Of a stretch of 64,000 bases of DNA, positions 35,064-50,000 are shown piece by piece (position 1 is the first letter of the stretch; the number at the start of each line of letters is the position of its first letter). Location: assembly GCF_032362555.1 (NCBI RefSeq), contig NC_083516.1, positions 3,435,001 to 3,499,000 of the forward strand, given 5' to 3'. The notes below the pieces were generated by a model. The model was not told where the DNA came from. It did no database searches and was given only the letters and a program-made list of their open reading frames with translations. The DNA comes from Amyelois transitella (taxonomy: Eukaryota > Arthropoda > Insecta > Lepidoptera > Pyralidae). A program made the position numbers and the translations under genes.

Positions 35064-38000
35064 ATGGGCTGCAAACTTTTTGTGTTTATGACTAATTTGT
35101 TAGTCATATCGCTAGTGAGCTGCAACCCATGTTCAAGGCAGCAGAGTATAAACATTACAAGTGGCGACCTCCAAGACGGTAACTCTATTCTGCACGGAGG
35201 GTTGGTGTATAAGACTGGACAGTGGTATGAAGTTGAGGAGGACGGTATCGTATCCCGATTCGGGTGTCCCTGCTTAGAGTCAAACCGAGTGTGCATAAGA
35301 AAATGCTGTAATCCCAGACACATGTACTTAGGCTACACCTGTAAGGAACCTCCTGAAGAATCCCTCCTCGTCTTCAACCCGAAAGTCCACAAGGGGAAAG
35401 ACCTGTTGAATGTCACCGCGAGTTTGCATTTCTTCTATTTGCATGGACTACAGTGTGATAAATACTTAGTGGATCCCTCTGTTGACCCTGAGGTGTTGTA
35501 TATCCAAGAGGTAAGTGTGCAAAAAGAAACATACTTACATCTAATTACTAGACAAAGACCAATTGCTTGCCCATCGCCTATCCCTTAGTCGCCTTTTACG
35601 GCATCCATGGGAAAAAGATGGAGTAGACCTATTCTTTGTTTTATTAGGGCCAGGAACCACACGGTACAAGAAAGAAAGGAAGGTAAAATGGAATTTTACA
35701 AGAATTGTGAAAACCGGTTTATTCCAAATTGTTGTAAAATTTTTACAAATAGTGGTTTTCGGCTGTGAAAAGTCAACTTCTTCTTCTGCATACGTTTTTA
35801 TCCCTTACGGGTTAAAAGAGCCAACAGTTTTGATAAGACTGCAATGCTAAGTTCAGCTCAATAAAATGGAGGTTCAAATAAAAAAAAATCTAATCTGCAC
35901 AAACAAATTTTTTATCGTTCTGGTTTAACAACAAAACAAAGATATACCTGTTTGATTTTTTATCATATCAAGTAAATTCTTATCAATGAAATGCAACCCA
36001 GTGTAAATTTAACTTGTGAATAAAACTATTCTACTCTATAACAAATATGTAGATGAGTTTTAAAAAAAAGTCTATTATACTATATACAACTTTGTCTGAT
36101 TATGTACCTACTTACAATCTAAAATCCTTCGTCTAAATAATAAAATACTTGGATTCTCAATACTATTTTATCATAAAATTAATTCAATTCATAAGTTTTA
36201 GATTTTTCAAGACATCGAAGCGTCGAAGTTCAGTTACCTACGCATTTTTTTATTGTTATAAGTACAAATGACATGCTCTTTGAAAGTGACGCATGAAAGA
36301 AAACTGGATGCTAGTGAGATGCGAATGTTAAGATGGATGTGTGGATTGACAAGAATGGATAAAATACGCAACGAGTATATAGAAGAAGTATGACAGTAGC
36401 ACCAATTAATGAAAAGCTGAATGGTAATAAGCTAAGTTAGTACGGACACATCTTCACAAGAGAGGAAGGTCATGATTATAAAGGGGCCTTAAACATTGAA
36501 ATAGAAGGTTTAAGAAATAGGGGAAGATTTAAAAAGAAATGGATGGATAGCGTAAAGGAAATTATGAGTATAAAAGTAGTGACCAATAAAATGCCAAGTG
36601 ACAAAGGTGATTGGAAAAAACTAACATACTGTGCCAACCCCACATAAAGAGTGGAAAAAGGTAACGACGAAAAAAAAGTACCACTAGGTTTTTTACTTTA
36701 CTTTCTCGAACTTACTTTGGGATTAACTCCATCTAGTATAATTTATCCCGTAAATATATATTTAAAATATATGACGAAAGCGCAGTCAAAAGGGAATAAA
36801 GTAATATCGTTTCGTTTATAACACAGTAATGACGGCCTAATTCCCTGCTATTTTAGATCTGACAAGTTCACAAACTACTTAATTTGTTTACCTCTAGTCA
36901 ATCAAAAGATCTAAGTGATATTAGTTATTTAGACTATTTTTTACATTGAGTTTGTATTAAACAGTAAAATACAGTATATACACGTAAATAGTATTAATTA
37001 CAATTTTAATACCTATAGTTTCTTCAAGACAATGTGGGGTACTACGTATAAGATTACTCGTCTCTATTGCGCCCTCTCTAGAGAAGAGTCAGGGCATCGC
37101 CTATGATCCTAGAGTGGAACAGGGGAACCTCACTCAACTTGGATCAAGTTATATGCACTTTGTGAAAGTGCTTAACTCTCAAATCTAAGTGGACCTATTT
37201 TAAAAAATGCCTGGCACCACACCGTACGCTCTAGGTTAATTTTCATATTCGTAAATTAAGCGATTTACTTGTATTACGTACAGTATCACAAAAATAAATA
37301 ACCAGATGAAAAGTATGTTTAAGTAGTATACGTATTACCTACTTTAAAGTATAAACTATTTTCGCACATACCACAAAATATTTATTTGGTACTGTAATGA
37401 AGCGAGAACAAATCGTAAAATTACCAGTGTTTATATTGACCATGGCCAGCGGTCGCCCCGATGTCCACAAAATTAGCTGTTGGCCATACCTATAGGCGAA
37501 ACAAAACACCAGAATGAGTGTTTAGTTAAGGCGAGTTCACAAAGAACTACAGAAAATACACATAGGAATACAGATAAAAAAAATCTAAGTATTAAAAAAA
37601 TCATTACGGTGATGTTTGGTGAAAAAGTAAATCGAGAATAAGTACTCTAAACCAGAAATCTTGCATGAATGGAAATGGAATATGGAAGAACCAAAAAGAT
37701 GAATATATAATAATCGAGCAAGTAAAAAAAATGTTTTCTCTGCTTACCTTCCCATAAGGAGGCGGGATAAGGAGGAGGATCTAAAACTGTTATGTGAAGG
37801 TCCACGAACACATAATTCCATTTCCACCTTCGAACCATTGTCGACAGAAAGGATTCTATATTTTTCGGCCCACGAATTGTTCAAAAATAAAAAGTAAGAC
37901 CGCTAATTCCATGCAAAGGAACGGCTCGACGTGATCGATTTTTCTGCATGTGGGGAATCCCGAAATATTATGGCGTCAGTCTAAAACGACTGTAAGAATA

Positions 38001-41000
38001 AAATTTCAGATTCTGATGTGTTAATTCGATATTTTTAGAATAACCTACCCATTTTTAAATAGCTATTATGTAATATTTAAAAGTTTAAGTGACTCGAGTC
38101 ACCTAGGTTGGTTTTTCTAGTCTGCCCTTGAGACATAGAACCGATCAACAAACATTTGTGATAACATCAAAAGATGATGTCTATTTTGTTCTCAACGCAC
38201 TCGTCTATAGTCTGACTATCATCTCTTTCTAAATTGTGGGCAAAAAGTGCATCTTTCCCTATAATAAATAAAATAAATATTATGTAGGTACGTAGCTTTA
38301 GTCCGTACTCTTAAACACATGCAAACAATGGCTCATTTTGTGTAAAAACGTGCATTTAAGGGTGCTCGTGGAAATGACGTCAAGGAATGTAAACAATTTG
38401 TATTAGGTAATTTGTAATGGTATGGTGTATGAATCATCTGCTGTGGACATGATTATAGGAATATACCACTATGTATATATTAAACAAAACTTTAGTTATC
38501 TGTTATCATAAAATATCATTTCACTGGATTTTGATTAGGTACGTCTCATATAAATTGGTTTGTTGTTTATCAACAGGCAATCAGGCGACTAAGGGATAGG
38601 CTTATAGACTTGAGATTCTTCTTTTAGGCGATGGGCTAGCAATCTGTCACTATTTGAATCTCAATTCTATCGTTAAGCCTAACAGCTGAACGTGGAACTG
38701 TAACTGTGGAACGTGTAAAAATGGAAATAATAAATTAAATTTATTTTTATTGTAGCGGATACTCGTGGAAAACAAATAATTCCCAGAAATTGAAGTCAAT
38801 TCAATAAATCTTTACGAAATAATCCCAATCGGTTTCCACTTTCAAAGGGCTTTTGATCTGCTAAAGCGCCTGCCGCAGTCACGTAACGAACACGTATTCA
38901 TAGTTTTTAGAGATGCGCAGTCAACATGGAAACCCTAAACCTAGTCGCCACGTACTTATGGGTGTCTATCCTATTACAATCTAGCTGAAAAACCCACAAC
39001 TACTAAAATAAACTAACAAGCTTTTTTCCGGAGCTTCGCTACTATGGTAATATCTAGAAAATACTTAATGTCGGATAATTTATTACAAACGTACTTACGC
39101 AAAAATTCATCAAAATCGGTGTCAAAAAAGATTTGTTAGTACGGAAATAAGGAATGAGTCACACAACAACAGCAAAGTGGTAACTAACAAACTTAAAAAA
39201 ATATTTTCTTTAAACCTACGCGTTAGGGAGGGTCTTTCTTTTTTATTTTGGGGACCGTTTTAATTTACACCCATTACACAGTTTCAAACTACAAACATGT
39301 CGCGGGACCCGACACCCACTTAGCCAGTTTGTTTTGAATATGGTAGGTACTGTATTCACCTTGATTTGTAACCGATACATTCTTAGAAACCAAATGTTTG
39401 TTGGATGCTAGATTGTCGCGGAAACTGGTCTGGTACATCTTAGTGTGTAATATGTTAACTTTAATATAGATAATTTAAATGTACCTATGTAAATAATTTC
39501 TTACTATCATCATTATTACGATATTTAGGAAATTATTTATGCCATTTATATTGTGTATAATTCGCTTGATTAACAAATGATATGTTTAAAAATCAATCTA
39601 CTTAAAATCTTATGTTTATATCATATTTATTGACATTCCTTAAGACGATGACTATTGGATGCAGTTCCCTCGATTTCCCCAAGTTCTCATCATCAGATTT
39701 TGCGATAAATATGGGACCACTATGTGAACTTATGACACATGGAAAAATTTAATGTAAATGACCATGCGGTGAAATGATGTAGCTGCCGGCCCATTACTAT
39801 CTTACTAGATTGTAAGAACCAAAATATTATGAACGTTACCAGGGCTTCGCTCGACATTTGCCAAAAATATGTTACAATATGTAGAAATATTAATGATAAA
39901 ATATGTCAGTCTAGTATAATTATGTGCTAAAATATTATTAAATTCAGGCCACACTAAATGTTTGAGTGATTTGTGGAATCATAAATTCAAAAGTACAAAT
40001 TTAACCTACACTTACTTATAATATGTATATACTCGTGTATGATCTTTGTTACAACGTCTTCCATATACTTCAGTACCTACTTGTAAATACAAAATTAATA
40101 TACCTCTTACCTACATTTTATCATATACAAAAAGACCACCACGAATTCTTTTGTAATATTTTAATGAGTCCTTAAACGACGCCATGAGACATACATTAAA
40201 AATGCCCTTACATATTTAAAATAATGGAAATTAGTTCTGCAGTATTATAACTGCATCGTAATTCAAGAAACTACGGTTATAAACTATCCGTCCATCTCTT
40301 GCCTCGAAGTGAAAATAAACAGGGATATAGCTGCATTATTCATATACAGAGAACACAATGCTAAAACTTCTAATTGTTTCTCTATTCGATGTTATTGCCT
40401 TTGAAGTATGAAATTATATTCACAGATGGGAATTATTATTATTTCTATTCCTTTTGATTGTACCTAGTCATATTTGCATGGACATACAAGATACTTGTAT
40501 ATGTATAGGTTCCATTTGCAGTGAAATGCAACAAACGTCGTGTTCTGTTTACATGTAAGTATAAACAAAATAAACAACAAATTCTTAAACAGTTGTATTT
40601 AGTAATCTTTAAAGAAAATATTTTCCTAAGTTCTTAGCTTATTTGTTCTTATTTAAACTCTGTTTAAATCACAAATTACTCAAAGCTTCGACATTTGTAA
40701 ATGGGTAAGTAAAACTAACGTGTTTTAGTACTAAATACTGGTTGTGGCAAAATAAATAACAAATACACTCTGTGGTACTGAAAACTGGCCAAAGCACGGT
40801 TTTCCTATAAACATACTTTACGGAGTCATAGATATTTGTCATTACTTATATAAGTAACTTTTGTTAGGTAGGTATGTCGCTATAGTACGCTCAAGTAACT
40901 ACCGGTTCTTTACCAACTACTTATAAGATACACACATATCACGTTCTTATTGTCACGAGGTACAAAATCCAATACCTAGTACTAAGACTAACCTAAGCTA

Positions 41001-44000
41001 CAGGTAATAAGAGGTCAACCCATCGCCTAAAACAACAATCTCTAGTTTCCTTTTGATTGATTAATTTTACACGTTGCATCCTCTCGAGCGTTTTCATTGA
41101 TAGATAGATAGATAGATAAAAAAATATGGCAAAATACATGGCCAAGGTAAAATCAAGGCCTTCAATAAAATATTTTTTACCTATAAAATACCAAGATAAT
41201 CCAACTGTATTTGGTCCAAACTAGTGAATTATAGTAGGCACATGTTTGTTGTTATAGTCGGCTTGTTATTCCTATGCTTGGTGATTCCGTGAGAACTCCC
41301 ATCTGCCGGCGCTTTTGGTACCTATTTAATTATAAAATTAAAGTTCTGTTTGTTTAGTTTTCAAATTAAAATTATTTAAAACATTATTCTGGTATCGGCG
41401 CGCAGTTCGTATGCTATCGTTCGTATATCTATGCTATGTTCGTATGTACATAGCATAAAAAAAGTGAGGAACACCGAACACCTAATATAGGTACTAGGTA
41501 CGAACCATCGCCGTGTGGTTCCCGGCACTTCAAAATAAGAAGAAAAGAATCCCAAGTTTCCCTTAGTTGCCTTTTACGACATTTTTGAAGGACATGCCAG
41601 AAGAATGTCTCTATTTTAATCTCAATTCCTTGGCCATATGCATGTAACAATCTCTCAAGAGACGGAGTTATTTCAAGGATATTTCTCCTCTCTTCGGTGC
41701 AGTCAGAAAACTTAATTGGAAGTAATTACTAGCCGACCCGGCCACGCGCTACTGTGCTACTGAAAAATTTATGCTAATTAATAAGAACACCCGGGAATAC
41801 CTACGTAAAATAATAATTCATTTCAAAAATTTCGAATTTCATGAAATGCCAGGCCGTGTGGTTCCCGGCACCAATACAAAAAAGAATAGGACCACTCCAT
41901 CTCTTTCCCGTGGATGTCGTAAAAGGAGACTAAGGGATAGGCTTACAAACTTGGGATTCTTTTTAGGCGATGGGTTAGTAACCTCTCACTATTTGAATCT
42001 CAATTCTATAATTAAGCCAAATAGCTGAACGTGGCCATTCAGTCTTTTCAAGACTATTGGCTCTGTCTACCCCGCAAGGCATATAGACGTGACCATATGT
42101 ATGTATGTATGAAATGCCATATCCTTACTGATGTCGATATGATGAGTACCTAGTTATGACTATTATGTTAGTAACTACTCATGTGTGCACGGGCCAATGG
42201 GGACCCAGTCATTTGAGAGGTGTTCATGGGGTCATTATTATTGAGCCATGCGGTTTCCGACAGAGAACAATAGGACCATTGACTTAGGAAAAAAACAATG
42301 GCTTAATAAAGAGCTTATACTAGGCTACGGTCAAAGTTTAGTCTTATTTTGGGTTGCGGAGGTCAGACAGTGGCTGGGATCTAGGATCCATGGTCAGAGG
42401 CATACCCCGGGCTCCCCTCCAGAGAAATGAGGATGAAACCGGGACTAAAGCCAGGAGGAAGGAGAAGTAATTAAAAGCTCGTAGAACCTTGTAGACTCGT
42501 AGCAATGCGGTATCGTAGGCGCTTTGCCGTAGTAGCTTAACAAAGGTTTTCTTTACTTCATAGTGTAGTATGTCTAACCACAAAAAATTCAATCATTCCA
42601 TTTATTAAAATGGTTGCTTTGAATAAATCCCAATTAAGTATTATAAATCCTCCAATGAGCATATTTTTGTCATATCTTTATTGTTTTTGACTGTGGAATA
42701 GACCGTGAACGACTGTTGTCAAATAATTGCTAGGTATCAGTAGGTACTAAGAACTTTCTACATTTACGACGAGACGTTAAAAGTGTGGTATCATAGTTTG
42801 AAAACTAGTGAAATTTCATGTTAAGTTCTCTAAAACTGCAACTATACAACACATGTTGAGAGCTTACATACTGAATATATTGCATGTTGGTATTTTATTA
42901 AATTGTTGGGTGGGATACATTACATTCATTTGAGATCTAGTATTTTAGAAATTATTGCGAAGAAACAGAGTGCATTTTCGCATAGCAATTTTGACTTTAT
43001 GTGACATTGGAATTTAATTACAAAAATGGTGTAGTAAAACAACGTATGAATTAATGGTTTGCCTCCTTTATTGAAACTACACACTTCCATATATTATTAC
43101 ATCTATATCTCTTACGGAGTAGGCAGAGCAAACAAAAAGATTTAGACACAGGGTGTCTAAATCTACGGTTAAAACATTAATAGATCTTTTTTGACTTATT
43201 TATTTGAAACTGTTCTGTGACATCAACTGAGTTTATGTTAGATTTGATTTTAGTAGAATTTACAAATTAATGTTTTAATAAAATTTATTAACTAAAACTA
43301 AATATGTATCTAATAAATTGATTAATTTTATATCTGTCTGAGGAAATTCTTAAAGCATTATTTAAATTCATTGGTATTATTAAATATTTAAACTAGGTAT
43401 GTAGTCCACGACGAGAAATGCCGTGGGCAAACAAACTTACCGGTGAATTCCTCGGTTTTATTTTATCTTGAAAATAAATAACTTTCGCAGAGAGCAAACA
43501 ATCACAAAATAAATAATTTTGGAATAACGCCAACGATAACTGACTTTATCTAACCAAAAATTTAATGACGATTCCCTAGATGACCGAATTCCCTCTAAAG
43601 AATCAGATTTGCATCAAAATAATTGCCTTTTCAAGATTTGGCTTTGTCAACCCCGTAAGGTTAAAGAAGTCATTACTTATAAGATACAAGGTGTTTAGCG
43701 ATCCTATATCACAACTAAGACTTTCTTTCTAGAACGGCACGCTACTTGAGTACAGCCAAATCAATGACACGGCGCAATGGGTGGCGCCTTCGGAATACTG
43801 CGTCGATATGATGACCGATGACAGGGATTCCATAAGGATGATCGCGTTGATCTGCTACCAGAATACTAACCACGCTGATGATAGTCCGGCGCTTTATATT
43901 TCTTATGCTGTTGGTAAGTTAGTTCTTGATCCTGGAATACAGTTCGACTACTAGTAAATAAAAATACTGACTGTGAACGGGTTCCCTGCAAAGGTTGTGG

Positions 44001-47000
44001 AGGTGAGACGGGAGTCACTTCGTATAAAAACCCAATCAAGGATCAATGATTAACGCACAATCTTAGCTACTTTCTAGAGACGTGAAGGAGGATGTAACCA
44101 TGATTTACGCCAGGAGGAAAAAGTCTGGTTCATGGGACTTTTGGAGAATTAACAGATTGGATTTAAAATACTAACAAGTTCCGCTATATTATATATACTA
44201 TATCTATAAATAAGATAATAAACTTTTTTTTTACATGGTTCAATATTATTATTCCGTATATATATCAATTTATTTCCACCTCCAGGCCTCCTACTATCGG
44301 TGCTGTTCTTCCTGGCCACGTTCATGGTGTATGCCTTCATTCCTGAGCTCCGTAACCTCCACGGCATGTGCCTGATGGCCTACTGCGCGGGGCTGATCGT
44401 GGCCTACATTTGCCTGGCCTATCTGAAGATGCACTTCGGAGAGGATGGCGAGGACACCATGACAGGGTGCATAGTCATAGGTAAAGGCTTTTTATCAATA
44501 TTTTTAAGTTACTAAAATATGCCTACGTAAAATTAAAAATCACATTACTTTCCGTTCCCGTAGGATTTTAAGAATTTCAGGAAATATCTATTAGTGCAAC
44601 CGGTGCACCACAAAAGGAACCCTCAGGAACCTCACTATGGAATATTTCAGTCAGTGTGCTCTTTTATATTTGTAAATATGTATCAATCATTCACAATAAA
44701 ACATATTTGATTTGATTTCCACGACCCACCTTAGCTAAGTTATCTACTAATAAGGATTTTAACCTATAGAAACTCGGTTACAATGATAGTATCTTTACCA
44801 CCACCTCTTCGAACCCTTGTTTCTACACCTGGGGTGCATTTGTAATTCCTGATTGTACTTAAAAAAGTGGAACATGACGTAATGTTGGTAATCTGTTTCA
44901 TTTGCGAGATCGCGTGTCCTACACGATCAAACTTTTTACACGAAGGTCGCTAAATACTTACAATCAGAATTTCACTTAACAGTTCCTAGTGGCGAGGCGG
45001 GACTACTGTCCCGCCTCGCCAGTAGTAACAAGGTGTAGTTGGCAAAAAAACTCATAGTTACGAAAAGAAATAGAAAAACTTATATTGTCTAATGCATTCA
45101 TTATTAAAAAGAGAGTTGAGATTGTCACGGGTTTTACATAAAATATCTCCTCGAGGTAAATTAATAGAGCGTAGCTATATTCTTCTATTATTTGATATTC
45201 AAACTCTACCATCGCCAACACAGTCTTTTTCACACTCGCCACCTTAGAGCAACACAGACTCAGAAGCTCGACTTGCTCTAAGCTCGCCACACCATTAGCC
45301 TATAAAAAATAAATTCCACTTTAGTCTCTTTCAAAATAGCATGTGACCTCTAGCGGGGTACATCTCTGGTGAAACTACATGATCGGAATAAAATATAATT
45401 ATATAGTTAGATATACCTACCTACTATTCCAATATCTGTGGCATATATACGTACAGCAAAGCAATGGAAAGGTTTAACAGCAAATCAATGGTTCTAATAA
45501 ATGGATTGTTGAACGCCATATTAAAATTTGATTAAAACTTGCTCTTTATATGAATACCGGTTAAGTAGGAATAAAAGTACTTCTAAAAACTACCTTACCC
45601 ATTGTAAATTAAAAAATAGACATGATTTTTAGTGATAGTTGAAACAAATGATTTTTAGTGATAGTTGAAACAAACAACATACATATTGGTAATATCCTCA
45701 TTATCATTTTCGAGGTAGACAAAGCTATACAAACACAAAATAGTCTTGAAAATACCTACTGAAAATATATTTTTAGCTGTAGCCATGTAATGAATACAAG
45801 AGGAATCCCATTTTTTCCTGAGCCGCCTTTTATGACATCCATGGGAAAGATATGAAATGGTCCTATTCTAAAGTGCCGTGAACCAAATAAAATAAATAAA
45901 AAATAAATATATACAGGAATAATTCTAAAACAAAGATTTGTATGTCAACTGTACAATATATTCGTCGCTAACGCACCACACCTGCCTATTACATGCATAA
46001 TATCATCCAAAAATAATAGCTTCAGCTAATTTAATTAGCCATGACGATTCAGGGCGCGACTATAATGAATGGTACTGTGTCACTCATTTGTTTTGTGTTA
46101 TTATTATAATCACCTATAATATAATACAGCATTTTTAGTTATTAAACGTACCTATGTAATACAGTATTTTATTGAATTTTAAGCTAATTATAATATTTAA
46201 TAAATAAAACTTAAAAAACTAATAGATAGTTTACCTATAAACGAGTTTTAGTAAATAGAGCAATACAGTCGAATTGGTAAGGGGCCAGTTAAAATGCGTG
46301 ATGCGCATAAAGAGCACACGTTCAAATCCTTCCTCAGTCAAGTACTATTTTCGAAGATGATTTTACGATCTACACATGTAGGCAATTGGATATGTAACCA
46401 TGATCAATCCAATACAGGCTAGGTTCCCCTACAAAAGATTGAAGAGGTGTCAGATGGAATCGCTTCATGTAAAAACCTGCCTCACCCAATCTAGGATCTA
46501 TGGACAAAAGCATACCTCGGGCGGCTCCTCTCCAGTGCAGTGAGAATGCAACTGTGACTAAAACCAGAAGGAAAAAGAATACATATAGTAAACTGTATTA
46601 TATAAGTAGAATTGTTGACAAGCGTGATAGAAAACAAGTCTCATATTTATGCACAGAAAATCCGACTTAAAAATCAGCCAGCCATCCTACGAACTGGAAC
46701 GCAAAGTATAAATATTTACTTGCACTGTAATTGAGATATATATTTGGTTAAATGTATTAGGTTATCCAAATATTTGTCTCTTAGAAGTCTTTATACTCTG
46801 CTGTCATCTAACCAACACTTTTACCGGGACAATGTTTATTCTGACTGACCTTTATGCTTGTGATTGTTGATATTGGGGGCGATTGATGTACCTATTCGCT
46901 ATAGGAGAAAAATGATTGGTGTGCATTTCCTATTTGATACATGAGTGTGAGTTTCATATTTGTGCGTACATGAATAAAAGGCATTCCTTATATATCCTAT

Positions 47001-50000
47001 AAAATATATCCATACTTCATTTTTACTAAGGAAACTTGATATTTTTACTTCTATTTATTCTCTTTAATTCAAAGCAATTAGCCCGCGTTGTTTTCTATTT
47101 TCACGTTTCATATCATTTAGAATCTGAAATAGTCATTTCAAATTTTAATTTCCACTTAAATATTTCAGTCGCATAAAATATAGATAAAGTATTCAAGGAA
47201 GTGCGTCACTTCCATCCCAAATTTACCTACTTTCGGCAGATTTATAAATATGTGGCGAATTACGCGAGATGTTTGTTTTCCCGCCGTTTTAATACTCTGG
47301 ATCGCGCGGGATCAGATTGTGTTTTATTAATCAGATTATTAATTTACCATAACATTTAGATTTTTGTCAACAATTTTTTTTCCTAAATAGTAACGAAAAA
47401 AAATATGTAAAACAAAATTAAACTATGTAATTATAAGTTAAAAGTTATAAAGTTTTTCTGTAAAATCGTACAATTATATGTACAAAAAAAAACCTAAATA
47501 CTTCCGTCCGCAGTGTAGCTAGTATAAATTAATTAAATCGTCCGGGAAAAAAGGCATAAAAATCTTTTCCAAAAGATTTGTATTCAAATTTGTGATGAAA
47601 TGTATACATTAAGAGGGATGAATTTATTTGTATAAATGTACCGAAAAATGTCCAAATTTCGGTACAAAGTGTAAAAGAAATAATTACCTAGCTTAAACAT
47701 GCTATACTTTGTTCGTTCGTACCAACCATTTTCGGAAATACTCTGGCGCAGCCATAGCTGGCCTCTAGTTAAATCATATAAATAGAACCTAAAGGCTCCT
47801 GGGATTGAATGAGCATCATAATCATTTATTTAATGACATTTAAAAAATATGATTCTAATGATGCGTTCTCTTTACAGCGTTCATCGTGTACTACTCATTT
47901 CAGACCAGCTTCTTCTGGCTCAACGTCATGTGCTTCGACATCTGGAGAACTTTCAGGTACTTGATCCTAATAATATTTTACACACGACTACCTACACTTA
48001 TACTTAAAACAGACTTTTTTTGAAATTTATAAATTTATTTAATGTCTGTTTTCAGCCTTTTAGGGGTCAGCATTTTTTTGCACATTATAGACTTAGGATG
48101 GAAACAAGTTTTAGAATAGTTAGGCTTAGTTTTTCAGCGGATAATAGATGTCTGATAGTAAATCATTATATCGCCAAATACAGAAGTAAGAGCATAGTAA
48201 TAAAAGAGTTATCATTTATACCACTTTTGATTTTGGTATGATTTGGTATTATACATAATGTAACTATTTAGAGCCTATTCATTTGTAAAGATTGTTCGTT
48301 TTGGTGGCGGCTTGTGCTAATAAGTATGCCAAAACCCGCTACTTAGTTGCATTCAGTAACAGAATTGACCTTTTCGCAGATCAGTGAGGCCGGTGCCGCC
48401 CGCTGGCAGCGTCTACCTGTAGGTCCAGGTGTAGCTTGCAGGTCAATGTTTGTAACCTGGCATGATATGTGCCTTCCTAACCATTTATTTTATCTAGTCC
48501 CAGGCTACTTTTATAAGTCTAAGTGTAGTTTAGAGGTCAATGTTTTTAACCTGGCATGAAAGATGCCTTCCTAACTATTATATTATCAGGTCACAGGGTC
48601 CTTTTAAAGGTCTAGGTGTAGCTTACAGGTTCAATGTTTGTAACCTGGCATGATATGTGCCTTCCTAATTATTTATTTTATCTAGTTCCAGGGTCTTTTT
48701 AAAGTCTTAGTGTAGTTTACAGGTCAATGTTTAGTAACCTGGTATGACGTGATCCTTCCTAATTGTTATTCTAATAAAGGTCAAGGTTGCAGGTCGGTGT
48801 TTGTAAGTTGGCATGATATGTGCCTCCCTAACTATTATCTCGTTGGAATCTTTATATAACACCTTAAAAAATATATTACACACTAAGTCCTAGCACAGTG
48901 GTGACACATTACCTACAAGTAAGTCCGGGTGCAGGTTGCAAATCAATGTTTGTAACCTGACGTGTTAGATGCTTTCATAATTTTATTTCCTTTCTGGCCC
49001 GATTGTAAAACCCGAAAATATAAACTAATTAGTTACATAATTGATATGCTGATTCTCAAAACAGTATCCGCTTGAAGGTAGATGTTTAGAACCAAGCATC
49101 CCATTTTTCTGCCTTACTATATTTTGTATGTTCTTATCCATATGAATTCAAAGACCCACATATATAAAGACCAAAAAAATATTTTAAAAAGCCGCCTACG
49201 ATGGTACGGCCACAGAATTGCAACAGCCTGTAAAATATTTAAGTTTTAAGTATAAGATACTTACAGCGGTATATGGTGTACGGCATACGGTACAGCAATC
49301 GAAGTAATAATAGGATCTTATTATATTTTTTCTGATTTTGGTTATATGATTTTGTCTGAGATTCATTGCATGGAACCCTGTGTGAGCCAATACGTTTAAA
49401 TTGAGGAATCGCGTACCTATTAAAATTTGGTAGAAAGGTTAAATGAACATGAGAAAAATTAGCTGAGAGTGAAAACTAACAGGAAGATCCAACAACAAAA
49501 AATCACAACCAATTGCCTTGAAAATATTGGACTATTCCGGTCCTATTGAAATATTTAAGAGGAATTTTAAGAGGCAATTAAACCCCTACATGTCTGAAAG
49601 ACCAGATGTTATCTTTATTAGCTTTTAAATTATAAATCAAAAGCAAATCAGCAGGGTTAACTGTGGTTGGTAATAAACTCTACTCAATGTCATGGGGTAA
49701 ATGTGGCAATTAACGGCCATATAAAGCTCACCACAATTGTTTCCTAGAAAACCGTGGTTCAAGGGAAATATGGCCAAGGTTTGCATGCTATTCATACTTA
49801 AGAGCGACAGAATAAGGGTTGCTTATAAATCACAAAGATTTTATTTATACATGTTAAATTAAGCAGAGAAATTTTATTCCTCATGATTATGGTTTGTATG
49901 AATATCATGTTAATTGGCAGGGTACTGTACAAGTACATAATAGATATATAATATGTATAAATCTTGTGTCACAATGTACTCTGATTTTAATAAAACTTCA

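Larger units (their letters stand above)
35511..43732. other. Methuselah-like intron 1 (8.2 kb)
   Basis: The intron contains family A fragments (35567-35666 and 35785-35860 reverse; 38583-38712 forward; 41510-41590 rearranged; 41853-42112 forward), a decayed RTE LINE (36289-36652), a family C piece (37711-37775), a repeat at about 39010-39135, a (GATA)n microsatellite near 41098-41118 and a family B piece (42330-42470). No exon was recognised in it; 39140-40930 looks plain. Confidence 0.5.

Noticed and set aside
41771-42028. 85-residue open frame (GRVVPGTNTKKNRTTPS...).
   Set aside because: It lies across SINE family A; the same frame opens in other copies.
49480-49625. Weak LINE-like reading (ALKILDYSGPIEIFKRNFKR).
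   Set aside because: Too short and diverged to assign; probably an old retroelement scrap.
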